The notes: generated by a model not told the origin, from the letters alone. Positions 24,440-32,735 are shown, numbered from the stretch's first letter. The stretch is 64,000 nucleotides of DNA from Clostridiaceae bacterium (GCA_011390155.1 JAABSW010000007.1:49317-113316); one strand, 5' to 3'. Program-made: numbers and translations.

Positions 24440-25621
24440 ATGTCAAAATACAGTTTTGATGAAGTGATGGAACGCAGAGGCACCCATTCACTTAAGTGGG
24501 ATTTTGCACCAAGTTTATCCAACAGCCAGGAACTTTTACCGCTGTGGGTGGCCGACATGGACTTCAAAGGCGCTCCAGCCATCGTGGAAGCAGTGACATC
24601 CAGAGCAGAACATGGCATCTATGGGTACACCGGCATTTCCCAGGAATACAAAGATTCTGTAGTGTCCTGGATGCACCGAAGACACCAGTGGCAAATTCAA
24701 CCGGAATGGATCAGTGTGATCACCGGCATTGTACCAGCTTTGAACATGTTAATGCAGGCCTTTGCACAACCTGGTGACCAGGTGGTGATCCAGCCTCCTG
24801 TCTACTATCCTTTCTTTAACGCCATTCGGAACAATGGACAAACAGCGCTTCATAACACCTTGATCGACCGAAATGGCTACTACGAAATCGATTTTGAAGA
24901 TTTAGAAATAAAATTGGCAGATCCTAAGACCACCGTCATGATTTTATGCAGTCCACATAACCCGGTTGGCAGGGTATGGACAGAAGGGGAATTGCGACAA
25001 ATTGCGGAACGCTGTCTTGTTAACGATGTGCTTTTAATCTCTGACGAAATTCATCATGATTTAGTGTTTGCACCACACCGACACATTCCCACAGCGTCTT
25101 TGTCAGCGGAAATTGCGGCCAACACCATCACCTGCACCGCTCCCAGCAAAACCTTTAACCTGGCAGGTCTTCAATCTTCCAACATCATCATTTCAGATGA
25201 AAAAAAGCGACGCAAATTTCAACAGGCCCTGGATCGCAATGGGGTTTTTGCCATCAATCCCTTTGCCGATGTAGCCACCATTGCTGCCTACGGTAAAGGA
25301 GGGCCCTGGGTGGATGCCTTACTGGAATACCTCTCCGGAAACCTGGACTTGGTGGAGTCATACTTGCAGGAGCATCTGGCGCCCCTTACCATGAGACGGC
25401 CTGAAGGCACCTACCTGGCTTGGATTGATTGCCGGCAGTTGGGAATGAACACCCAGGAACTGCAGGAATTTATGGAAGAAAAAGCAGGTGTGGTGATGAA
25501 CCAGGGGCATGTATTTGGCGAAACTGGCGCAGGGTTCCAGCGTCTGAATGTGGCCTGCCCACGTTCTCTGCTGGTAGAAGGTTTAGACAAAATAGCCATG
25601 GCACTAAAATCCATATCTTAA
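24440..25621 (+). CDS. MalY/PatB-type pyridoxal-phosphate C-S lyase / aminotransferase
   Basis: Fold-type I PLP enzyme of 393 residues, best matching the MalY/PatB cystathionine beta-lyase group. The N-terminus FDEVMERRGTHSLKWD and LWVADMDFKGAPAIVEAV are typical, and the PLP lysine is in SKTFNLAGLQSS. Also seen: CSPHNPVGRVW and SDEIHHDLVF. Family enzymes split cystathionine or cysteine conjugates to pyruvate, ammonia and a thiol. The ORF track starts 91 codons too early; ATG 24440 is preceded by GAGGAGGG. It is a single gene with a terminator shared with the convergent selenoprotein gene. Not linked to the cys genes at 54 kb. Confidence 0.9.
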   Translation: MSKYSFDEVMERRGTHSLKWDFAPSLSNSQELLPLWVADMDFKGAPAIVEAVTSRAEHGIYGYTGISQEYKDSVVSWMHRRHQWQIQPEWISVITGIVPALNMLMQAFAQPGDQVVIQPPVYYPFFNAIRNNGQTALHNTLIDRNGYYEIDFEDLEIKLADPKTTVMILCSPHNPVGRVWTEGELRQIAERCLVNDVLLISDEIHHDLVFAPHRHIPTASLSAEIAANTITCTAPSKTFNLAGLQSSNIIISDEKKRRKFQQALDRNGVFAINPFADVATIAAYGKGGPWVDALLEYLSGNLDLVESYLQEHLAPLTMRRPEGTYLAWIDCRQLGMNTQELQEFMEEKAGVVMNQGHVFGETGAGFQRLNVACPRSLLVEGLDKIAMALKSIS

Positions 25622-25639
25622 CTCACACAAGTCAAAACA

Positions 25640-25686
25640 AAACCCCTGAACGACTTTCTTATGATAAATAAGCCGTTTCAGGGGTT
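25640..25686 (-). terminator. Bidirectional terminator between malY-type and selenoprotein genes
   Basis: AACCCCTGAAcG ... CGtTTCAGGGGTT, an 11-bp stem with a long AT-rich loop. The minus strand continues TTTTGTTTTGA, so it best serves the selenoprotein gene. Confidence 0.8.
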
Positions 25687-25695
25687 CTTCCCGTT

Positions 25696-26316
25696 TTATA
25701 TGTTTAAATAATCAAGCAGAGCTGCAGCAGGGTCATCTGTTACTTCTTTAAATATTTCCTCACCCTCACTGTCATACACCACAACACCTCTTTTTACCCC
25801 AGTGTCTGTGCCTGCTATAATCCCTGCCTCCAGATAGTAGGAAAGCTGTTGGTCTGATAGTAAATCAAAACCCAGACTCTCTGCTTCCATTAATGCCTGG
25901 TGTGCACCCGGGGTGTCGGCACTGACCCCATACAAGGTATATCCCATATTCTCGATATCCTCAAGGTATTCGTTCAGCTGTACCAGCTGACTTCTGCAAA
26001 CGGTTCATCCGGCACCCAGAAAGAAAACAAAGATGTTTCCCTGGTCCGACTGATCCATTAGATCGCTCAATAAAACACTTTCATCCGAAGAGGTTGTCAG
26101 CGCTATGGCCTCCTGCGTCTCAGTATCAGTGATTGATCCAGCTTCATCCACAGATTCTGGTGTTGGTGCAGTACTGATATTCCTGAAACCAAGAAATGCC
26201 ACCACTGCAATGAGAATGACCGCCATCACCACCAACCAAAGAAAAGTTGATTTCCCCTTTGTCGGTAGATCCTTATTTTTATCATGCTTACGTTTCATTT
26301 TTCTAATTTGTGACAT
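25696..26316 (-). CDS. Membrane-anchored thioredoxin-fold selenoprotein (UxxC), UGA decoded as Sec
   Basis: The ORF track splits this into 26005-26316 and 25696-25947, but both lie in the same frame and are separated only by one TGA (26005-26007) and open sequence. Read through, it is a 206-residue protein: a charged N-terminus, one membrane anchor at about 24-46, a linker, then a peroxiredoxin/thioredoxin-like domain with FFLGAG-U104-TVC-RSQL in place of the CxxC site, followed by LYGVSADTPGAHQALMEAESLGFDLLSD, typical of AhpC/TSA-like proteins. A hairpin 14 nt after the TGA fits a bacterial SECIS. It should reduce peroxides or disulfides outside the membrane. Start ATG 26316 follows AAAGGGGG. 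The alternative, a nonsense mutation, is less likely because the TGA sits on the catalytic position. Confidence 0.88.
25974..26007 (-). promoter_or_regulatory. Bacterial SECIS element of the UxxC selenoprotein
   Basis: After UGA (26005-26007) come 14 nt, then the perfect hairpin TCAGCTG-GTA-CAGCTGA. The apical GGU falls at nt 21-23 after the UGA. In E. coli fdhF the loop GGU lies at a closely similar distance. SelB would bind here. Confidence 0.75.
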
Positions 26317-26639
26317 GCAGTCGCCCCCTTTATTAACCTGTTTTCCCTACTGTTGAAATCACAACCATCACCATTTCTTTATCAAACCATGCAGCTTATT
26401 TTCATCCCCTTGTTTCACCGGCAACCTTGTGAATAATACCTTACTTAACGGCCAATGGTTTATTGAGAATTATTTTTATTTTACGCAGGGATTTTTATTG
26501 ATTGTACCCCCAAATTTTGCAAAGAATCGCATTTCTTAAGGTTTTTAGTATTCCTATGGAAAGATGCTGCCGATTAATGATCCCCTCTTTTGGGTATTAT
26601 TCCCTCAACAAACACATTTCCCAATCCAGGAGGTAGACC
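26317..26639. other. 323-bp divergent intergenic region
   Basis: AT-rich spacer between the selenoprotein gene (left) and the lapA-like gene (right). Promoters for both must lie here, but no box pair was convincing. No coding potential or strong hairpin was seen. Confidence 0.5.
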
Positions 26640-27080
26640 ATGAACAACGAAACCACTCCCCAAAAGAAAGAAGCCATGAAGCATGTTGAATGGTGGTTTT
26701 TATTTGCCATTCTGATTATGATCGTTGTAACAATTTTTGCTCTTTCCAATGCTTCTCCTGCCCCAGTACGTTTTTTCATCTGGACCTTTGAGCTGAGCCT
26801 GGCACTGTTAATCTTTATTTCCGCTGCCATTGGCGCCGTCATCGCCATCATCCTGGGACTTATGAAACGATTGAGCAACCGTAAACGGTTTAAACTTCTT
26901 GAAAAACAGGTCGCATCCCTTGAAAAAGAGAAGGCTGCCCTTGAGATCCGCCTTGCAGAAATGGAGGCATTGCATCATAAAAGCCAGCCAGGGACAGTTG
27001 TTGGTTCAACAACCGAACCCATTGAACCCGTTGAAAAACAGGAAGAGTACCCACCAACACAGACTAGGGAAGCTGACTGA
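26640..27080 (+). CDS. LapA-domain (DUF1049) membrane protein
   Basis: Small inner-membrane protein of 146 residues. Two membrane segments (about 20-38 and 50-72, with the conserved NASPAPVRFFIWTFELSLALLIFISAAIGA) are followed by a coiled coil (LEKQVASLEKEKAALEIRLAEMEAL) and an acidic tail, the LapA/YciS layout. In E. coli LapA assists LPS regulation; in Gram-positives the role is unknown. ATG 26640 follows CCAGGAGG. Its last 17 bp overlap the end of the convergent patatin gene. Confidence 0.85.
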   Translation: MNNETTPQKKEAMKHVEWWFLFAILIMIVVTIFALSNASPAPVRFFIWTFELSLALLIFISAAIGAVIAIILGLMKRLSNRKRFKLLEKQVASLEKEKAALEIRLAEMEALHHKSQPGTVVGSTTEPIEPVEKQEEYPPTQTREAD

Positions 27081-28290
27081 AGGATTCCCTGTTTTTAATA
27101 AAAAAGTTCAACAACGCATCTTTCTTCTTTTCCCTTCCGGGCTTAAACAATGATTCAGATATTTTGATGAATGAAGCCAATCCATTGGCTTCATTTTTTT
27201 CCTTTTCCCAGGGACAGGTGCTGATGGTACGCATCCACTCTTCAAATGTATAGACCCTCAGGTGGTCAACATCACAAGCTTCAGCCACGGCTTCTGTGAT
27301 TCTCAGCAGTAACTCTCGGTATCCGTTAGTTTCATCCATATCCGACAACTTGATCAGTGCTGGTATGGCTTCTTCAAAAAACAGCCTGTTTAACGCTTTT
27401 TCTGATTTCAGTTCCAATGTTTTACATATTTCTTTTTTGACTTCTTCCGGCCATTGGCTGATCATTCTTAACGTTTCACCTTCTTCAGGAAAATCTTCCA
27501 GGTAATAGCGTCTGCCATGATAACCCCGAATCTTTTTTAACGTGTCATAATATCCCAAACTGAGGTTTTGTCTGATTTGCTTCTGGTTAAAATCCAACAT
27601 GCCCCCCAGATCACGAACCGGTTCAATGTAATGAATATTCGCGTCCTCCTGATCCACTTTAATAATCCTGCCGGCACTCAAAAGCCTTACCGCATAGATT
27701 TCCTTATAACCTTTTCGCACCAGCATGTTTGCCGGTAAATTGTTATAAAAACCACCATCCAAAAACATCTTGCCATCCAATAATCTCTCCTTAAACACAG
27801 GCAGGTAGGAAGAAGCTAAAAGGTATTCGCTCATTTTTCCCGAGGGAATGTCTTCTTTAAAAAGCTCCAGCGGTTTTGCATCCGTCAGGGAAAAAGTAAC
27901 AAAACCAAAGTCCATGGAGGAGTTTCTTATAACCTCTTCCTTAATCATCTTCTGAATCATTTTAAGGAGGGGCGAAGAATCAATGCCGCTGATTTTGATC
28001 ATTTTTCTTATATCATCAATGATTACTGAAATGTCGTTATAGTCCAGTCTTTTGTCACACAGCATTTTATGTATTTCATCATCCAGGGTCATGACTTGCT
28101 GTGGGGTGATGTTATACCAAAAATCCCAGGCAGTATCAAAATCATCCTGGACCATTAAACCACCATTAAAGGATCCCACAGATGTACCTGTAATTCCCTG
28201 AAATTCCATGCCCAATTCTCTGAAGGCCTTCCAGGCGCCTATCTGGTAAGCGCCCTTGACACCGCCACCTTCCAACGTCAGTCCGATCAT
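27064..28290 (-). CDS. Patatin-like phospholipase (RssA-type)
   Basis: Predicted serine acyl hydrolase of 408 residues. The patatin domain fills the first half: oxyanion hole LEGGGVKGAYQIGA, nucleophile elbow GTSVG, and DGGFYNNLPANML with the catalytic Asp. The second half (about 230-408) is unassigned and mostly helical. Family members cleave membrane lipid acyl esters. The start ATG 28290 follows GTGAGGG. The gene lies just downstream of the Crp/Fnr gene on the same strand, 12 bp apart, so it may be co-transcribed with the regulator. Confidence 0.88.
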   Translation of the reverse strand: MIGLTLEGGGVKGAYQIGAWKAFRELGMEFQGITGTSVGSFNGGLMVQDDFDTAWDFWYNITPQQVMTLDDEIHKMLCDKRLDYNDISVIIDDIRKMIKISGIDSSPLLKMIQKMIKEEVIRNSSMDFGFVTFSLTDAKPLELFKEDIPSGKMSEYLLASSYLPVFKERLLDGKMFLDGGFYNNLPANMLVRKGYKEIYAVRLLSAGRIIKVDQEDANIHYIEPVRDLGGMLDFNQKQIRQNLSLGYYDTLKKIRGYHGRRYYLEDFPEEGETLRMISQWPEEVKKEICKTLELKSEKALNRLFFEEAIPALIKLSDMDETNGYRELLLRITEAVAEACDVDHLRVYTFEEWMRTISTCPWEKEKNEANGLASFIKISESLFKPGREKKKDALLNFFIKNRESFSQLP

Positions 28291-28302
28291 ATACCCTCAC
28301 TC

Positions 28303-29019
28303 CTATTCATAGAATTCTTTAAGCCGTTTCAAATCCTGCACAATGACCCTGCGGTTTCCTTCCAGCTTTAATATACCCTCTGATTGTAATGCTGAAAGTC
28401 TTCTACTGACCGTTTCTCTGGTCAATCCCAAATACGCTGCCATGTCTTCCCTGGACAGTGGCATTGTGATGGCAATGCCCTGGTCATCACCAACACCAAA
28501 GCCTTCCGCCAAGTTAGACAGAAGGACCGCCATCCGTACGTCCACATCTTTGTTAGTCACCACCTGCACCAATTTTTCCAGGGATTTAATCCTGTCATAG
28601 GCATGGGCCATCACCTTGTCTCTCACCTGGGGACTGGCGGCCAAAATCTCCCTGAAATCCTGTTGTGACAGAACACAAAAAGTGGTGTCTTCCAGGGCCG
28701 TCACATTGTATTCAAATACATCTTCTTTTAACAGGCTCAATTCCCCGATAAAATCTCCCTCTGCAAGTACATAGAGAATTTGTTCCTTTCCTTCCCTGGT
28801 ATAGGAATATGCTTTCACGCTGCCCTTATTAAGAATGTATAGACTGGACAGCGGTTCTCCTTCATGAAAAGCAGTCTCCCCTTTTTTAACACTTTTATGA
28901 CTGATCATCTGGGTAATCTCTTCCAGCCCCACTTCATCCAAGTGCTGAAACAGCGATACCTTTGAAGCACAGTATCGATCCTGGCAGGTTGTGCACCCAC
29001 ATCCTTTACACGCTGACAT
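28303..29019 (-). CDS. Crp/Fnr-family regulator with N-terminal cysteine cluster
   Basis: Transcription regulator of 238 residues. The N-terminus holds five cysteines in CKGCGCTTCQDRYC. A cyclic-nucleotide-binding-like domain follows (GETAFHEGEPLSSLYILNKGSVKAYSY, GDFIGELSLL), then a Crp-type helix-turn-helix (LSREDMAAYLGLTRETVSRRLSALQSEG). The recognition helix ETVSRRL is the Crp/Fnr type. A fifth-type Cys lies in the sensor domain (TTFCVL). The cysteine pattern suggests an iron-sulfur cluster sensing O2 or NO, as in FNR, but this is inferred. It diverges from ric, and an operator-like palindrome lies between them. Likely regulator of the ric-fprA block. Confidence 0.92.
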   Translation of the reverse strand: MSACKGCGCTTCQDRYCASKVSLFQHLDEVGLEEITQMISHKSVKKGETAFHEGEPLSSLYILNKGSVKAYSYTREGKEQILYVLAEGDFIGELSLLKEDVFEYNVTALEDTTFCVLSQQDFREILAASPQVRDKVMAHAYDRIKSLEKLVQVVTNKDVDVRMAVLLSNLAEGFGVGDDQGIAITMPLSREDMAAYLGLTRETVSRRLSALQSEGILKLEGNRRVIVQDLKRLKEFYE

Positions 29020-29132
29020 CCTCTGTCACATCCTCTCCAAATGTCTTTCATTGGTATATACCCATAATATCTCTTTTTGTTGCATTCAGATAGACGGTTC
29101 GTATTATTAACGGCATCAAAAACATTCACTGA

Positions 29133-29148
29133 CGTGATTTCAATCACA
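29133..29148. promoter_or_regulatory. Crp/Fnr-type operator upstream of ric
   Basis: CGTGA-N6-TCACA, with a perfect GTGAT-N4-ATCAC core, in the ric/regulator intergenic region. Its centre is 41.5 bp upstream of the start predicted from TAGAAT at 29170-29175, the classic class II activator position. Confidence 0.75.
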
Positions 29149-29166
29149 TGCAAGGCCTCTGTAACT

Positions 29167-29175
29167 TGGTAGAAT
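29167..29175 (+). promoter_or_regulatory. Extended -10 promoter of ric
   Basis: TGGTAGAAT: TG, one base, then TAGAAT (5 of 6). No -35 box, as expected for an activator-dependent promoter with a site at -41.5. Confidence 0.6.
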
Positions 29176-29220
29176 GACATCAAGGCAATTAACCTGAACC
29201 TTAAAAAAGGAGAATGTGTT

Positions 29221-29922
29221 ATGAACACTCAACCAATCCAATTATCCGAAACCCTGGGCAGTATTGTAAGCCGCTATCCCGGTTCAATTCCCATATTAAC
29301 CAAACACGAAATCGACTTCTGCTGTGGCGGTCACCGAACCCTGGCAGTTGCATTGGAAACATCAGCAGAAACCCTCCGTCATCCTATTTTATCAGAACTG
29401 CGGGCAGGCTTTGAACAAGCCCTGGTGGAGGGAGAAGACATTCAGCAATTTCGTTATGAGGATCCAGTGATGCTGATGGACTACATTGTACACTGGCACC
29501 ATGAGCGTCTTCGGGAAAACCTGCCGGCCATAGCCAAGCTATTGCCAAAGTTGATCCAGGTTCATGGGGAAAATCACCCTGAACTCAACCAGGTTGAGGA
29601 GGTATTCACGCCCCTGAAAAATGCCATGATGGACCATCTTGCAGAAGAAGAAAACCACAGTTTTCCATTGATTAAAAAAGCCAGCGAAACAGACACAGTG
29701 ACACCTGAGGTAACAGGCGCCATTAACGGCTTACGGAATGACCATGATGATGTGGGTGATCATTTGAAAGCCCTGAGAAAAATCACAAGAGGTTATGTTC
29801 TGCCAGATGACGGGTGCGCCACCTACTCATTTGTCTACCAAAAACTGCAGGAACTTGAAAATGACACCTTTCAGCATGTGCACCTGGAAAACAATGTATT
29901 GTTTCATATGATAGGGTATTAA
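29221..29922 (+). CDS. ric: Iron-sulfur cluster repair di-iron protein (Ric/ScdA/YtfE)
   Basis: Repairs iron-sulfur clusters damaged by nitric oxide or oxidants. The 233-residue protein has the ScdA N-terminal domain (ETLGSIVSRYPGSIPILTKHEIDFCCGGHRTL, with the CCGG motif) and a hemerythrin-like domain with His/Glu ligands (VHWHHERLRENLP, HLAEEENHSFPLI, RNDHDDVGDHL, HVHLENNVLF). ATG 29221 follows AAAAGGAG. It is the first gene after the predicted Crp/Fnr operator, and is followed 42 bp later by fprA. Confidence 0.95.
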   Translation: MNTQPIQLSETLGSIVSRYPGSIPILTKHEIDFCCGGHRTLAVALETSAETLRHPILSELRAGFEQALVEGEDIQQFRYEDPVMLMDYIVHWHHERLRENLPAIAKLLPKLIQVHGENHPELNQVEEVFTPLKNAMMDHLAEEENHSFPLIKKASETDTVTPEVTGAINGLRNDHDDVGDHLKALRKITRGYVLPDDGCATYSFVYQKLQELENDTFQHVHLENNVLFHMIGY

Positions 29923-29964
29923 TACTAAACAAGGTACGCTCACCGTTAATAAGGAGGAATTGGT

Positions 29965-31152
29965 ATGTCAATGAAAATCAATGACCACATCACTTGGGTA
30001 GGAAAAATAGACTGGGAACTAAAAAAATTCCATGGAGAAGAGTATTCCACTCACCGGGGATCATCCTACAACTCCTACTTAGTCCGTGACAAGAAAACCG
30101 TGCTGATTGATACAATCTGGATGCCTTATGCAAAAGAATTTGTTCAAAACCTTAAAAAAGAAATTGATCTGTCGGAGATTGACTACATTATTGCTAATCA
30201 TGCTGAAGTGGACCACAGCGGTGCCTTGCCGGAACTGATGAAAGAGATCCCGGACACCCCTATTTACTGCACAAAAAATGGGATTCAATCCTTGAAGGGA
30301 CATTACCATCAGGACTGGAATTTTGTGGAAGTAAAAACGGGTGACAAGCTGAACATTGGCGACCGTGATTTAATCTTCGTGGAAGCCAGAATGCTCCATT
30401 GGCCGGACAGTATGTTTGTGTATATGACCGAAGACAACATTCTTTTCAGCAATGACGCCTTCGGACAGCATTACGCTTCTGAATCACTGTATAACGATAC
30501 CGTTGACCAGGCAGAACTATACCAGGAAGCCATAAAATATTATGCCAACATATTAACCCCTTTCAGCCCCTTTGTGACAAAAAAGATTGAAGAAGTGCTC
30601 TCCTTTAACCTGCCTGTTGACATGATTTGTACCAGCCATGGTGTTATCTGGCGGGATAATCCTGTACAAATTGTGGAACAGTATTTAAAATGGGCCGATC
30701 ATTACCAGGAAAACCAGGTCACCCTGGTGTATGACAGTATGTGGCGGGGCACTTCCCGCATGGCGGAAGGCATTGCAGAAGGTCTTAAAAAGAGCATGCC
30801 TGGCACCACCATTAAGCTGGTGCATGCCGGTTTGATGGATAAAAACGACGTGATCACCGAAATTTTCAAATCCAAGGCCATCCTGGTTGGATCTTCCACC
30901 ATTAACAAAGGCATCTTGTCATCCATGGCCGCCGTGCTTGAAATGGTGAAAGGCCTAAAGTTAAAAAATAAAAAAGGTGCCGCCTTTGGCAGTTATGGAT
31001 GGAGCGGTGAATCTGTTCCTCTGCTGGAGGAACTGCTGGAAGAATCCGGGATAGAACTGGCTTCTGCCGGAATTAAAGAATTGTGGAACCCGGATGAAGA
31101 CGCCATGGCACGGTGCGTTGATTACGGAGAAACATTGGGTAAAACCCTTTAG
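29965..31152 (+). CDS. Flavodiiron protein (FprA-type NO/O2 reductase)
   Basis: Reduces O2 to water and/or NO to N2O. The 395-residue protein has a beta-lactamase-like di-iron domain with ligands in NHAEVDHSG, a His in ARMLHWPDSM, FSNDAFGQH and TSHGVIWR, then a C-terminal flavodoxin domain (VTLVYDSMWRGTSRMAEGIAEG, FGSYGWSGES). There is no added rubredoxin domain, so it is the short A-class form that takes electrons from a separate rubredoxin or other donor. ATG 29965 follows AAGGAGG. It shares the stress block with ric and hemerythrins. Preference for O2 or NO cannot be read from the sequence. Confidence 0.95.
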   Translation: MSMKINDHITWVGKIDWELKKFHGEEYSTHRGSSYNSYLVRDKKTVLIDTIWMPYAKEFVQNLKKEIDLSEIDYIIANHAEVDHSGALPELMKEIPDTPIYCTKNGIQSLKGHYHQDWNFVEVKTGDKLNIGDRDLIFVEARMLHWPDSMFVYMTEDNILFSNDAFGQHYASESLYNDTVDQAELYQEAIKYYANILTPFSPFVTKKIEEVLSFNLPVDMICTSHGVIWRDNPVQIVEQYLKWADHYQENQVTLVYDSMWRGTSRMAEGIAEGLKKSMPGTTIKLVHAGLMDKNDVITEIFKSKAILVGSSTINKGILSSMAAVLEMVKGLKLKNKKGAAFGSYGWSGESVPLLEELLEESGIELASAGIKELWNPDEDAMARCVDYGETLGKTL

Positions 31153-31200
31153 GTTCTGTGAGGGCTTTGCTAACATATAACGGTTGATACTTTTCAGCTA

Positions 31201-31229
31201 TTGCATTGTAAGTGAAAATGAGTTACAAT
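31201..31229 (+). promoter_or_regulatory. Promoter overlapped by an inverted repeat
   Basis: TTGCAT (31201-31206), 17 bp, TACAAT (31224-31229). A perfect ATTGTAA-N11-TTACAAT repeat (31205-31229) spans from the -35 to the -10 box, so a repressor could block polymerase. It lies 56 bp before the DUF1858 gene. Confidence 0.5.
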
Positions 31230-31284
31230 ATCATTCTAAAGTTAATTCCTACCAAAACACTTGTATATAAAGGAGACGATCTAC

Positions 31285-31479
31285 ATGAAAGTTACAAAAG
31301 ATATGACCATCGCTGAGGTACTGAAACACCAACCCAATGCTGCCGTTATTCTCATGCAATTTGGCATGGGTTGCATCGGCTGCCCCTCATCCCAGGCAGA
31401 AACACTGGCGGAAGCCGCACTGGTTCACAACATGGATTCTGATGAATTATTGGCCGCGCTGAACGGGGAGGATGCCTAA
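31285..31479 (+). CDS. DUF1858 disulfide protein
   Basis: Short protein of 64 residues of the DUF1858 family (hybrid-cluster-associated redox disulfide domain). Seen: MTIAEVLKHQPNAAVILMQFGMGCIGC, with the CxxC pair, and AETLAEAALVHNMD. Such domains occur beside hybrid cluster proteins and DUF438/hemerythrin proteins in anaerobes; the CxxC is thought redox-active. The ORF track begins 8 codons upstream; ATG 31285 follows AAAGGAG. The stop overlaps the next start (TAATG). Confidence 0.9.
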   Translation: MKVTKDMTIAEVLKHQPNAAVILMQFGMGCIGCPSSQAETLAEAALVHNMDSDELLAALNGEDA

Positions 31480-32120
31480 TGAGTTTGTTTTTGGGAAAAG
31501 TTCATTATTGGCTCTTCAATAAAATAAAACTCACAGAAGACCTTGAAAAGGATCTGCTTAAAATTGCAGAAGAAAACGACCTTCCAGTTGATGGATATAT
31601 GAAGGCTGCCCTCCAGCAGTTTGAATCACCCTTGCCACAGGCATCATTGGAATCTTTGATCGATCATCAAAACATCCACGGGTGGTTGCAGCACCGAATC
31701 GCACAGGCAGAATCTCGCTTGGCCTTTTATGTCACAAAGATGCTTGATGCACAGCCATCACTGAAGAACGAACTTCTGGGTTTATATGAAAACCAGGCGC
31801 TGACAGCTGCAGAAAAAACTGAGGCAGCACCGCCAACACCCGAATCCATGCTGCAGGCAATACATGATTTTCTGTTAGAAGGCATGCCTTGCGACCGCGC
31901 GCAGCAAGTGCTTGAAAAAACAGATAGAAACCTTGCGTGGAAATATGAACCCTGCCTTCACAAGGATTACTGGACAGGTGTCGAAGGGGATATTACTCAT
32001 TACTATGATTTCAGAAAACAATGGATTGAATCTTATGTGACCGCACTACAGCCTTCCTGGCAGTATTCCCTGTCTCCAGAAGGAGTTCATACATTAAGCT
32101 TGGAGGGATCTTCAAAATGA
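31479..32120 (+). CDS. Unrecognised protein in the hemerythrin block
   Basis: Protein of 213 residues that I do not recognise. It has no signal peptide or membrane segment and looks helical. Only a few His and Cys are present (two in the C-terminal half: MPCDRA and YEPCLHKDYW). It starts one base into the stop of the DUF1858 gene and its own end overlaps the hemerythrin gene start by 4 nt, so the three are tightly coupled and probably act together, perhaps in NO or O2 handling. Function is unknown. Confidence 0.8.
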   Translation: MSLFLGKVHYWLFNKIKLTEDLEKDLLKIAEENDLPVDGYMKAALQQFESPLPQASLESLIDHQNIHGWLQHRIAQAESRLAFYVTKMLDAQPSLKNELLGLYENQALTAAEKTEAAPPTPESMLQAIHDFLLEGMPCDRAQQVLEKTDRNLAWKYEPCLHKDYWTGVEGDITHYYDFRKQWIESYVTALQPSWQYSLSPEGVHTLSLEGSSK

Positions 32121-32674
32121 ATGCCATTGAGTTAATGACCTACGAACACACTTTTATCCGACGGATGCTTACTGTCATGCGAAACTTTTCCTACCAGCTG
32201 ATGAAAGATCCTGGAATGGATGTGTCTGATGCCCCTAAAATGATTGAATTTGTTCGTCAGTACGCTGATAAACATCATCATGGCAAGGAAGAAGACCTGC
32301 TGTTTAACCGCATGGTTGACCATCTGGGCTCTGCCGCCGAAAAACTGGTAAAACACGGTATGTTGGTGGAACATGACCTTGGTCGTCTTCACATGAAGTT
32401 GATGGAAGAAGGCATTGAAGCGTTTAAGGCTGGCGACGACACTGCCAGATTGGACATCATCGGCAACGCCATTGCGTACACCCAGTTGTTGGATCGGCAC
32501 ATTTCCAAGGAGGATGACATGGTGTACCCTTTCTCCTGGCGTCATTTTGACGAAAAAATGATTCACCTGATCAATGAAGAGACCAAAGCTTTTGAAGTGA
32601 AAGCGTCAGAAGCCGGTATTCAGGAACATTACCTGACACTGCTGGAAGACATGGAAGCTAAGTACCACAAGTAA
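32117..32674 (+). CDS. Hemerythrin-domain protein
   Basis: Four-helix-bundle di-iron protein of 185 residues. Ligand motifs are visible: YEHTFIRRML, YADKHHHGKEEDLLF, VEHDLGRLH and DRHISKEDDMVYPF, giving the His/Glu set of a hemerythrin/HHE domain. It would bind O2 or NO, or act in iron-sulfur repair. ATGA overlap with the preceding gene. It ends the plus-strand stress block and is followed by a strong hairpin shared with the convergent PFOR gene. Confidence 0.93.
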   Translation: MNAIELMTYEHTFIRRMLTVMRNFSYQLMKDPGMDVSDAPKMIEFVRQYADKHHHGKEEDLLFNRMVDHLGSAAEKLVKHGMLVEHDLGRLHMKLMEEGIEAFKAGDDTARLDIIGNAIAYTQLLDRHISKEDDMVYPFSWRHFDEKMIHLINEETKAFEVKASEAGIQEHYLTLLEDMEAKYHK

Positions 32675-32697
32675 TTGCAATGGTAGTATACATTGAG

Positions 32698-32735
32698 AAG
32701 CGCTGCAGGCAATTACCTGCAGCGCTTTCATTATT
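32698..32735 (+). terminator. Terminator after the hemerythrin gene
   Basis: GCGCTGCAGG-N6-CCTGCAGCGC followed by TTTCATTATTTT. The perfect stem may also stop transcripts of the convergent PFOR gene. Confidence 0.9.

Noticed and set aside
25696-26316. Pseudogene or sequencing error at the in-frame TGA
   Set aside because: The frame is open on both sides, the TGA replaces a catalytic Cys and a SECIS-like hairpin follows.
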